A stretch of DNA of 11,622 nt. Origin: an uncultured Thermoguttaceae bacterium. Its GTDB lineage: Bacteria; Planctomycetota; Planctomycetia; Pirellulales; Thermoguttaceae. Within the stretch, counting starts at the first letter, position 1. Each line of letters begins with the position of its first letter. Made by a program: the position numbers and the translations under genes. Shown here in pieces: positions 6,632 through 11,622 of this stretch. The notes below the pieces were generated by a model. That model did not search any database, was not told the DNA's origin, and saw only the letters and a list, made by a program, of their open reading frames with translations. The stretch is from assembly GCA_934725735.1 (NCBI GenBank), contig CAKVCP010000066.1:1-11622 (forward strand), in the 5' to 3' direction.

Positions 6632-8239
6632 ATGGCAAAGCAACTGATCTTCGACGACGCGGCGCGACGTAAGATGCTTGACGGCGTCAATAAGCTGGCC
6701 GACGTCGTGGCGGTTACCCTTGGTCCTACCGGACGAAACGTCGTGTTGAGCAAGGCTTACGGCGGCCCGAAGGTTACCAAAGACGGCGTTTCCGTTAGTA
6801 AAGAAGTTGAGCTTGAAGATCCCTTCGAGAATATGGGCGCGAAGCTCGTGAACGAAGTGGCTTCGAAGACGAACGACGTCGTCGGCGACGGTACGACGAC
6901 CGCTACCGTTCTCGCGCGCGCTATTTTCCGCGAAGGTTTGCGCAACGTCACCGCCGGCAGCAATCCGACGGCGATTCGTCGCGGTATCGACAAAGCGGCT
7001 GCCGCCGCCGTGGCGAAGCTTCAGGAAATGGCCAAGAAGGTTACGACCAAAGAAGAGATCGCCAACGTCGGCTCTATCAGCGCTAATAACGACCCAGAGA
7101 TTGGCAAGCTCCTGGCCGCCGCGATGGAAGCGGTCGGCATCGACGGCGTTATCACCGTCGAAGAAGGCAAGACCTCCGAAACGACCTACGACGTCGTCGA
7201 AGGTATGCAGTTCGACAAAGGATATCTCTCCCCGTATTTCATCAACGACATGACCGAAATGAAATGCGTTCTCGAAGACGCCTATATCCTTCTCCACGAA
7301 AAGAAGATCACGAATCTCCGCGATTTGATTCCGCTCCTCGAAAAGGTTTCTCAGAAGGCGAAGCCTCTCTTCATTATCGCGGAAGATATTGACGCGGAAG
7401 TCCTCACGATGCTCGTCGTCAACAAGCTTCGCGGAATCCTTGACGTCACCGCCGTTAAAGCTCCGGGCTTCGGCGATCGTCGTAAGGCGATGCTCCAGGA
7501 TATCGCGATTTTGACCGCCGGTCAGGTGATTAGCGAAGATCTTGGCGTCAAATTGGAGAACGTTGAGTTAGATCAGCTTGGCAGCGCGAAACGCATTACG
7601 GTCGACAAAGACTCTACGACGATTATCGACGGTTGCGGCTCCAAAGAAGAGATCAAATCTCGCACCGATTTGTTGCGCCGCATGATCGCGGAAAGCGAAA
7701 GCGATTACGATCGCGAAAAATTCCAGGAACGTCTTGCGAAGTTGAGCGGCGGCGTTGCGATCATCAAGGTTGGCGCGCATACCGAAGCCGAGATGAAGCA
7801 GAAGAAGGATCGCGTCGACGACGCGCTCCATGCGACCCGCGCGGCGGCGCTCGAAGGCGTCCTTCCCGGCGGCGGCGTCGCGCTCCTTCGTTGCCGTGAA
7901 GCGGTCGAGAAGGTTCGCGCGAACGTTCGCGGCGACGAGAAGATCGGCGTCGATATCCTTTCTCGCGCTCTTTCCGCGCCTCTCAAGCAGATTGTCGACA
8001 ACAGCGGCGCCGACGGCGACGTCGTGGTTGACGAAGTTGCCGCTAAGGAAGGATCGCAAGGCTACAACGCCGCGACCGGCCAGTATGTCGATATGTACGA
8101 AGCGGGCGTCATCGATCCTCTGCAAGTCGTTCGCGCCGCGCTTTCGCACGCGTCGAGCGTCGCGGGCCTTATGCTCACGACCGAAACCCTTGTTACCGAC
8201 GTTAAGAAGGATAAGGAAGTCGCGGACGCCGTCCGTTGA
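6632..8239 (+). CDS. groEL: 60-kDa chaperonin GroEL, second copy (no GGM tail)
   Basis: This is a second full-length Hsp60 chaperonin, 535 residues. ATP-site residues are intact: TLGPTGRNVV (29-38), D51 in TKDGVSVS, D86 in GDGTTTATV (85-93), and D397 with PGGGVALLR (412-420). It keeps the canonical apical aromatics Y198, Y202 and F203 (GYLSPYFIN) and APGFGDRRKAMLQDIA, which are altered in part in the first copy. Its apical segment reads DAEVLTMLVVN where E. coli and the first copy have EGEALATLVVN. The C-terminus ends in a charged stretch (DVKKDKEVADAVR) with no GGM repeats. Tail loss is common among secondary GroELs and suggests altered chamber properties or clients. The ATG at 6632 follows an AAGGA site. 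It is preceded by a terminator hairpin and followed by about 250 nt of structured spacer before dnaJ. Confidence 0.97.
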   Translation: MAKQLIFDDAARRKMLDGVNKLADVVAVTLGPTGRNVVLSKAYGGPKVTKDGVSVSKEVELEDPFENMGAKLVNEVASKTNDVVGDGTTTATVLARAIFREGLRNVTAGSNPTAIRRGIDKAAAAAVAKLQEMAKKVTTKEEIANVGSISANNDPEIGKLLAAAMEAVGIDGVITVEEGKTSETTYDVVEGMQFDKGYLSPYFINDMTEMKCVLEDAYILLHEKKITNLRDLIPLLEKVSQKAKPLFIIAEDIDAEVLTMLVVNKLRGILDVTAVKAPGFGDRRKAMLQDIAILTAGQVISEDLGVKLENVELDQLGSAKRITVDKDSTTIIDGCGSKEEIKSRTDLLRRMIAESESDYDREKFQERLAKLSGGVAIIKVGAHTEAEMKQKKDRVDDALHATRAAALEGVLPGGGVALLRCREAVEKVRANVRGDEKIGVDILSRALSAPLKQIVDNSGADGDVVVDEVAAKEGSQGYNAATGQYVDMYEAGVIDPLQVVRAALSHASSVAGLMLTTETLVTDVKKDKEVADAVR

Positions 8240-8277
8240 TCCGTCTTGTAGGAAACGTCTATGCGCTTAATATTCAC

Positions 8278-8317
8278 AAGACGCGGCGCCGACTCGTCGT
8301 TAGTCGGGACGCGTCTT
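8278..8317 (+). repeat. Stem-loop downstream of groEL-2
   Basis: Arms AAGACGCG (8278-8285) and CGCGTCTT (8310-8317) pair perfectly. An inner stem, CCGAC (8289-8293) with GTCGG (8303-8307), continues the hairpin after a small asymmetric internal loop. No T run follows, so it is not a classical intrinsic terminator. It starts 39 nt after the groEL-2 stop, a position suited to an mRNA 3'-end stabiliser or a protein-dependent terminator. Confidence 0.6.
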
Positions 8318-8339
8318 AGTTGAGCGTTCTTCGACAGGC

Positions 8340-8396
8340 GCGTCGCGAAGGCGGCGCGTCGGTCATTAAGTCAGGTACGCGGAGCCTTCGCGGCGT
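8340..8396 (+). repeat. Long stem-loop in the groEL-2–dnaJ spacer
   Basis: CGCGAAGGC (8344-8352) pairs perfectly with GCCTTCGCG (8384-8392). Watson-Crick and G·U pairs extend the stem to about 13 bp (8340-8352 with 8384-8396). The 31-nt loop begins with GGCGCGTCG (8353-8361), a direct repeat of 8337-8345. A further small stem, GACGC/GCGTC, lies near 8420-8432. Function is unknown; a structured leader or a non-coding RNA are both possible. Confidence 0.5.
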
Positions 8397-8448
8397 CGCC
8401 CCTCGTTCGCTTTTGCCAGACGCTTTTGGCGTCGACGTCTTTATATGA

Positions 8449-8473
8449 ATAGGTTCTTTAAATAAGATCCTAT
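8449..8473 (+). promoter_or_regulatory. Imperfect palindrome directly upstream of dnaJ
   Basis: ATAGG (8449-8453) pairs with CCTAT (8469-8473), and TCTT (8455-8458) pairs with AAGA (8464-8467). A single T/T mismatch separates the two blocks, and the centre is TAAAT. The symmetry is high for 25 bp. It ends five bases before the probable dnaJ ribosome binding site GGAAG (8478-8482). It could be a repressor operator or an mRNA hairpin; there is no T run after it, so not a terminator. Confidence 0.5.
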
Positions 8474-8490
8474 CAGTGGAAGTGTTAATG

Positions 8491-9669
8491 ATGGCCGAAG
8501 AAATCGACTATTACGAATTATTGGGAATTGAGCGTTCCGCCTCTCAGGATGAAATTAAATCGGCGTATCGCAAAGCGGCTCTCAAATATCATCCAGACCG
8601 GAATCCCGGCGATGAAGAAGCGGTTGCCAAATTTAAGATCTGCGCAGAGGCTTTTGAAGTTTTGAGCGATCCTGATAAAAGACAGATTTATGATCGATAC
8701 GGCAAGAGCGCGCTCGAAAACCAAGGCGGCGGTCATGGTTTCAACGACGTCGGCGATATTTTCAACATCTTTGGGGATATGTTCGGGTTCGCCGACATGT
8801 TCGGCGGCGGACGCGGCGGGGTTCGCGTTCAACAAGGAGCCGACGTTCAGTGTCCTCTGACGCTCGATTTGCACGAAGCCGCGAAGGGCGTCTCCAAGGA
8901 GATCCGGTTTTATCGTAGAGAAGTCTGCGAGACGTGTCACGGTTCCGGCGCAAAACCCGGCACGAAACCGGTTCAATGCAAGTATTGCGGCGGGCGCGGG
9001 CGCATCCAGCAGTCGACGGGAGTTTTCTCCATTCAGACGACGTGTCCGCAATGCGGCGGTCGCGGTTCTGTGATTACGGATCCGTGTCCCGATTGTCGCG
9101 GCGCGGGGCTCGTTCGTCGAGAGGTTGTTCGTAACGTTCGTATTCCCGCGGGCGTCGACAGCGGAACGCGTCTTCGAATTCAGGGAGAGGGAGATCATTC
9201 TCCCAACGGCGGACCTTCGGGAGATTGCTACGTCATTATTCGTCTGAAGCAGCACCCGCTCTTCAGACGCGAGGGACAAGATCTTATTTGTAGAATTCCG
9301 GTCGGCTACGCGCAAGCGGCGCTGGGCGCGGAAATTGAAGTCCCAACCCTCGACGGCGTCGAGAAGATTAAGATTCCCGCCGGGACGCAAAACGGCGATA
9401 TCGTTAGATTGAGAGGACGCGGAATGCCGACTCCGCGTCGCAACGTCGCGGGGGATCTTTTGATTCAGCTCTTTATTGAGGTGCCGACAAAGATTAAACC
9501 CGAACATGAGAAGATTTTGAGGCAATTAGCGGAAATCGAAGGGGACGCCGTTCTTCCGGAACGCGGGTCGTTCGGTTCTCGTCTAAAAAAATTCGTGGCG
9601 GATTTCTTCCCGGAGAAGAAGTCTGATAAGGAGAAGCCTTCCGAAAAGGACAAGTCTTCCGAAGACTGA
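8491..9669 (+). CDS. dnaJ: Chaperone protein DnaJ (type I Hsp40)
   Basis: DnaJ delivers unfolded clients to DnaK and stimulates its ATPase. The 392-residue product has all class I parts. The J domain is at about 6-70, with the essential HPD at 34-36 (KYHPDRNPGD). A short G/F region covers 79-110 (GGGHGF, FGFADMFGGGRGG). Four zinc-centre repeats follow: CETCHGSG (C146, C149), CKYCGGRG (C163, C166), CPQCGGRG (C185, C188) and CPDCRGAG (C199, C202). Two C-terminal client-binding domains run to about 335. The last 20 residues are a charged Lys/Glu/Ser tail. Start choice: in-frame GTG 8476, ATG 8488 and ATG 8491 all exist. GGAAG at 8478-8482 is 5 and 8 bases before the two ATGs, and MAEEIDYYELLG is the typical N-terminus, so 8491 is preferred. 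grpE follows 68 nt later. dnaK is not in the window. Confidence 0.96.
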   Translation: MAEEIDYYELLGIERSASQDEIKSAYRKAALKYHPDRNPGDEEAVAKFKICAEAFEVLSDPDKRQIYDRYGKSALENQGGGHGFNDVGDIFNIFGDMFGFADMFGGGRGGVRVQQGADVQCPLTLDLHEAAKGVSKEIRFYRREVCETCHGSGAKPGTKPVQCKYCGGRGRIQQSTGVFSIQTTCPQCGGRGSVITDPCPDCRGAGLVRREVVRNVRIPAGVDSGTRLRIQGEGDHSPNGGPSGDCYVIIRLKQHPLFRREGQDLICRIPVGYAQAALGAEIEVPTLDGVEKIKIPAGTQNGDIVRLRGRGMPTPRRNVAGDLLIQLFIEVPTKIKPEHEKILRQLAEIEGDAVLPERGSFGSRLKKFVADFFPEKKSDKEKPSEKDKSSED

Positions 9670-9709
9670 GATCGCGAGTAGATCGCCGGTTTAAATTCGC
9701 CCATAAATT

Positions 9710-9730
9710 GCTCTCCGCTTGACGGGGAGC
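9710..9730 (+). promoter_or_regulatory. Hairpin burying the grpE ribosome binding site
   Basis: GCTCTCC (9710-9716) pairs with GGGGAGC (9724-9730), with one U·G pair and a 7-nt loop. The 3' arm contains the whole Shine-Dalgarno-like GGGGAG (9724-9729), which lies eight bases before ATG 9738. In the mRNA this would mask the binding site, the arrangement used by RNA thermometers of heat-shock genes. Thermal behaviour is an inference. Confidence 0.5.
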
Positions 9731-9737
9731 GCTAATA

Positions 9738-10415
9738 ATGAATGAAAGGCGACTCTGTTTCGACAGAGTTTGTATGAGTCATATGAAAGAAAATCAACAG
9801 GAAAAAGGGCCCGAAACCCCCGTCTTCAATGAGACTTCTGACCAAAACGTTCAATCGACTTCCACCGAAGTTGAGCAAGCTTGCGCGCAAGACGTCGCGG
9901 AAACCGACGAATTGATTTCGATTCCAAAGTCTGAGTATGATAAGTTGAAGCAAGAGCTTGACGAAGCGAAAGATCGAGGTCTTCGCGCGCTTGCCGAGTT
10001 GGAGAATTATCGAGCGCGTACGAACCGCCTCCACGCGGAAGAGAGAAAGTATGCGTCGATGGATCTGGCGCGCGCCATTCTCCCCGTATGGGATAGCCTC
10101 GGCTTGGCTCTTCAGATCGACGAGCCCGAAAAGAATGGCAAAGCGGTTCTTGACGGCGTGAAAATGGTTTACGACGAATTCCTGAACGTTTTGAAGAAGC
10201 AGGGCGTGGAAAAGATAGACGCGCTTCATAAACCTTTCGATCCGAATTTCCATGAATCCGTCGCGTTCATGCCCTCCGACGAATTCCCCGCGAATACCGT
10301 GCTCGTAGAGCTCAAGGCTGGTTTTAAGCTTCACGATCGCGTCGTGCGCGCAACTCAAGTCGTGATCGCCGCCCAGAAGCCCGCTGAATCCGACAACGCC
10401 GATTCAGCTTCTTGA
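9738..10415 (+). CDS. grpE: Nucleotide exchange factor GrpE
   Basis: GrpE releases ADP from DnaK and so resets the Hsp70 cycle started by DnaJ. From ATG 9738 the product has 225 residues. The N-terminal part (about 17-57) is acidic and disordered-looking. A long charged helix follows (about 58-112: SEYDKLKQELDEAKDRGLRA, then ENYRARTNRLHAEERKYA), which forms the dimer coiled coil. The C-terminal beta domain is at about 155-212, with the family signature GVEKIDALHKPFDPNFHESV and KLHDRVVRATQVVIA. Start choice is uncertain. ATG 9738 has the strong site GGGGAG at eight bases but gives an unusual Cys-containing leader (MNERRLCFDRVC). ATG 9774 (MSHMKENQQ) or 9783 would give a more ordinary N-terminus, but the nearest AGAG lies inside a hairpin (9752-9769). 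Its position after dnaJ suggests co-transcription. Confidence 0.94.
   Translation: MNERRLCFDRVCMSHMKENQQEKGPETPVFNETSDQNVQSTSTEVEQACAQDVAETDELISIPKSEYDKLKQELDEAKDRGLRALAELENYRARTNRLHAEERKYASMDLARAILPVWDSLGLALQIDEPEKNGKAVLDGVKMVYDEFLNVLKKQGVEKIDALHKPFDPNFHESVAFMPSDEFPANTVLVELKAGFKLHDRVVRATQVVIAAQKPAESDNADSAS
9752..9769 (+). repeat. Perfect UUCG-tetraloop hairpin at the start of grpE
   Basis: ACTCTGT (9752-9758) and ACAGAGT (9763-9769) form a perfect 7-bp stem closing a TTCG tetraloop, one of the most stable RNA loop types. It lies just inside grpE if translation begins at ATG 9738, or in the leader if it begins at ATG 9774. In the second case the only nearby purine site (AGAG, 9765-9768) is within its 3' arm. 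Confidence 0.6.
10383..10408 (+). repeat. Inverted repeat overlapping the 3' end of grpE
   Basis: GCTGAATC (10383-10390) and GATTCAGC (10401-10408) are perfect 8-bp arms with a 10-nt loop, lying in the last codons of grpE. TTCTTGATCC follows, too weak a T run for a confident terminator. It may stabilise the grpE mRNA 3' end or cause pausing. Confidence 0.5.
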
Positions 10416-10459
10416 TCCAATCCTTTCCCAACCTTAGTATCCCTAAGAATTTTTGATAC

Positions 10460-10484
10460 CGCCAAGCCTCCGGCGCGGCGTTTT
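10460..10484 (+). terminator. Weak terminator-like hairpin between grpE and the fmdB-family gene
   Basis: CGCC (10460-10463) with GGCG (10477-10480), and GCC (10466-10468) with GGC (10472-10474), form a stem broken by a 2x2 internal loop, followed by four T residues. A second weak candidate, CTTAG/CTAAG followed by AATTTTT (10433-10454), lies just upstream. Either could reduce transcription out of the chaperone cluster, but neither is strong. Confidence 0.35.
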
Positions 10485-10500
10485 ATGAGCAGGATTCACT

Positions 10501-10719
10501 ATGCCAACTTACGAGTATTTTTGCGACAATTGTCATGAGACGATTGAGCTTTTTCAATCCATGAAAGACAATCCCGCCGAGGTTTGTCCTAAATGCGGTG
10601 AAAAGAAGTTGCGCCGTGTTATTAGCGGCGGAGTTGGGGTTATATTCAAAGGTTCAGGGTTCTATTGCACCGATTATAAGGGCAAAAATGCGTCTACAAC
10701 CGCTTCAAGCAGCAAGTAG
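10501..10719 (+). CDS. FmdB-family small zinc-ribbon protein
   Basis: This 72-residue protein matches the FmdB / putative regulatory zinc-ribbon family. It has the N-terminus MPTYEYFCDNCHETIE, one zinc knuckle at C8 and C11, a second at C29 and C32 (CPKCGEKKLRRVIS), then GVIFKGSGFYCTDYKGK, and ends in a short Ser/Thr-rich tail (ASTTASSSK). The family takes its name from a gene near formamidase/amidase loci; its biochemical role is not settled, and regulatory or metal-related functions have been proposed. The ATG at 10501 follows AGGA (10491-10494) by six bases. It lies 85 nt after grpE, and a strong terminator follows it. Confidence 0.9.
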   Translation: MPTYEYFCDNCHETIELFQSMKDNPAEVCPKCGEKKLRRVISGGVGVIFKGSGFYCTDYKGKNASTTASSSK

Positions 10720-10749
10720 AATCTTGGTTTGAGAAGAGAAGAGGTCTCG

Positions 10750-10792
10750 CTCCGACGCGATTTCTTGCGCGAAATCATGTCGGAGTTTTTTT
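10750..10792 (+). terminator. Intrinsic terminator between the fmdB-family gene and yacG
   Basis: CTCCGAC (10750-10756) pairs with GTCGGAG (10779-10785). After a 2x2 internal loop, GATTTC (10759-10764) pairs with GAAATC (10771-10776) around a 6-nt loop. Seven T residues follow (10786-10792). This is a convincing rho-independent terminator 31 nt after the fmdB-family stop. Only 28 bases remain before the yacG start codon. Confidence 0.9.
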
Positions 10793-10820
10793 ATAGACTC
10801 TTATTTTATGGAGTTTGACG

Positions 10821-11030
10821 GTGCGCTGTCCTATTTGTGGGAAACAATTTTCGCAAGACGATCCTCAGGTCGCGCTTCCCTTTTGTTCGGAACGTTGTCG
10901 TAAGATTGACGCCAAACGCTGGTTTAACGAGGAATACTCGATTGAGACCGTTAATCTCGAACAACTAGAGCGGCAGATTGCGCAGATCGAAGAGAATCCC
11001 GAAGAGAATAACGACGAACCCTCCGTATGA
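10821..11030 (+). CDS. yacG: YacG-like zinc-binding protein (putative DNA gyrase inhibitor)
   Basis: YacG is a small cytoplasmic zinc protein; the E. coli member binds GyrB and inhibits gyrase. The 69-residue product has the family's C-x2-C-x15-C-x3-C ligand set at C3, C6, C22 and C26, in the contexts CPICGKQF and LPFCSERCRKIDAKRWFNEEYSI. The C-terminal third is acidic (QIEENPEENNDEPSV), as in many homologues. Start choice: an in-frame TTG at 10815 is only one base from GGAG (10810-10813). GTG 10821 lies seven bases after it and gives the usual MxCPxC beginning, so GTG is preferred. The gene is preceded very closely by a terminator. Whether gyrase inhibition holds in this lineage is unknown. 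Confidence 0.88.
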   Translation: MRCPICGKQFSQDDPQVALPFCSERCRKIDAKRWFNEEYSIETVNLEQLERQIAQIEENPEENNDEPSV

Positions 11031-11170
11031 TCCGATACCGTTCTTACGAATTGACCTCTCCTTCATCCCCGAGGGAGACGGCTTTCATGAGCTTGTTTAT
11101 GTCTTTTCTAAATAAGAGCGAATGGTAAAATGTACTAGAGTTAAGGATTAATAACTTTATAGGAGATGTG

Positions 11171-11622
11171 ATGATGGCGAAAATTCATGATATAGGCGAA
11201 GGTACTATCCGTCGAATCGACTGGGAGTCTTTCGTTCCGGGCGTTTTGTTTTTTCGAGCATTTCACGCTACTTTTAAGTGGAGCTTGATAATCCTTCTCG
11301 CTTTGTTCTTCTCCGTGTCAGAGATTCTGTTTACAGAATCGGCGAAGACTTGCCCGCTTTTTCCGAGCGTTGGTGAGTCCTTGACCAAGCGCGACGATTT
11401 CATTACCCTCGTTAGCTACTCGGTAGAATGTGCTTTTGAGCCTCTGTCGACGGCGTGGAAAGCGGTTCTTTCCTTCTTTCCTTCCCAAAACGGGATCACC
11501 CTTTTGGAGAAGATGGTAAAAAGCCCCGAAAGTATCGCTTTCACGATAGGCTTTGTTCTGATTCTCATGACGTTCGCCTTGGCGATCTCAAGAACGACGG
11601 TCGTTCGTTTATGCAGTTCCTC
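11171..11622 (+). CDS. Membrane protein of unknown function, truncated by the window end
   Basis: The frame is open from ATG 11171 (or ATG 11174) to the last base; about 150 residues are visible and the C-terminus is missing. AGGAG (11161-11165) lies 5 and 8 bases before the two ATGs. The first about 35 residues are polar then amphipathic (IRRIDWESFVPGVLFFRAFHATF). A membrane helix follows at about 36-54 (WSLIILLALFFSVSEILF). Then comes a loop of about 65 residues and a second helix at about 121-139 (IAFTIGFVLILMTFALAI), ending in SRTTVVRLC. I recall planctomycete membrane proteins with a similar opening (DW...P...FRAF) and a similar ISRTxVxRL segment, but no function. It was missed by ORF calling that requires a stop codon. 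The 140-nt spacer before it has no clear promoter; TAAAAT at 11126-11131 is a possible -10. Confidence 0.75.
   Translation, partial: MMAKIHDIGEGTIRRIDWESFVPGVLFFRAFHATFKWSLIILLALFFSVSEILFTESAKTCPLFPSVGESLTKRDDFITLVSYSVECAFEPLSTAWKAVLSFFPSQNGITLLEKMVKSPESIAFTIGFVLILMTFALAISRTTVVRLCSS

Noticed and set aside
8476..8490. GTG at 8476 as the dnaJ start
   Set aside because: No ribosome binding site precedes it, and the extra residues MEVLM are not typical of DnaJ.
8518..9525. A 335-codon open frame on the minus strand opposite dnaJ
   Set aside because: It lies wholly within dnaJ, shows no recognisable domain and reflects the codon pattern of the sense gene. The same applies to the long minus-strand frames opposite groEL-1 (4588-5292) and groEL-2 (6623-7297, 7568-8149).
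10815..10820. TTG at 10815 as the yacG start
   Set aside because: It is one base after GGAG; GTG 10821 has a seven-base spacer and gives the expected N-terminus.
1..11622. CRISPR arrays, tRNA or rRNA genes, insertion sequences, phage or defence genes
   Set aside because: Looked for and not seen: no regularly spaced repeats, no tRNA-like cloverleaf, no transposase or nuclease motifs.

Overview
The window looks like a chromosomal housekeeping segment from a member of the Planctomycetota. The assignment rests on three things: the chaperone order groEL–groES–groEL–dnaJ–grpE followed by an FmdB-type zinc ribbon and a YacG-like protein; a SpoVG-family protein with a zinc ribbon inserted in it, next to ispE; and flanking membrane proteins that resemble planctomycete proteins I remember. 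Base composition is moderate for that phylum. Order or genus cannot be fixed from this sequence. Every gene I can support lies on the + strand.

Region 1 (1-4053) begins inside a DUF4350-like membrane protein whose start lies upstream of the window. It continues with rlmN (23S rRNA/tRNA adenine-C2 methyltransferase), ispE (CDP-ME kinase of the MEP isoprenoid pathway) and a SpoVG-family nucleic-acid-binding protein. A textbook intrinsic terminator at 4017-4053 closes this cluster.

Region 2 (4054-4473) is a gene-free leader upstream of the chaperone cluster. It is purine-rich in its first half and rich in small inverted repeats in its second half. No CIRCE element (the HrcA operator) is visible.

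Region 3 (4474-10415) is the chaperone cluster: groEL-1 (with a GGM tail), groES, groEL-2 (no GGM tail), dnaJ and grpE. Together they encode the Hsp60 chamber with its lid, and the two co-chaperones of DnaK; dnaK itself is not in the window. The spacers carry structure that could tune the genes separately: a terminator hairpin just before groEL-2, three GC-rich stem-loops after groEL-2, an imperfect palindrome before dnaJ, and a hairpin burying the grpE ribosome binding site.

Region 4 (10416-11622) holds two small zinc-binding proteins (FmdB family and YacG-like), separated by a strong terminator, then the first 149-150 codons of a membrane protein that runs off the end.

I saw no phage, transposon, CRISPR, toxin-antitoxin or defence genes and no RNA gene. 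I do not claim a new multi-gene system. The best leads are the regulatory hairpins around grpE, dnaJ and groEL-2, the division of canonical features between the two GroELs, and the zinc-ribbon SpoVG.
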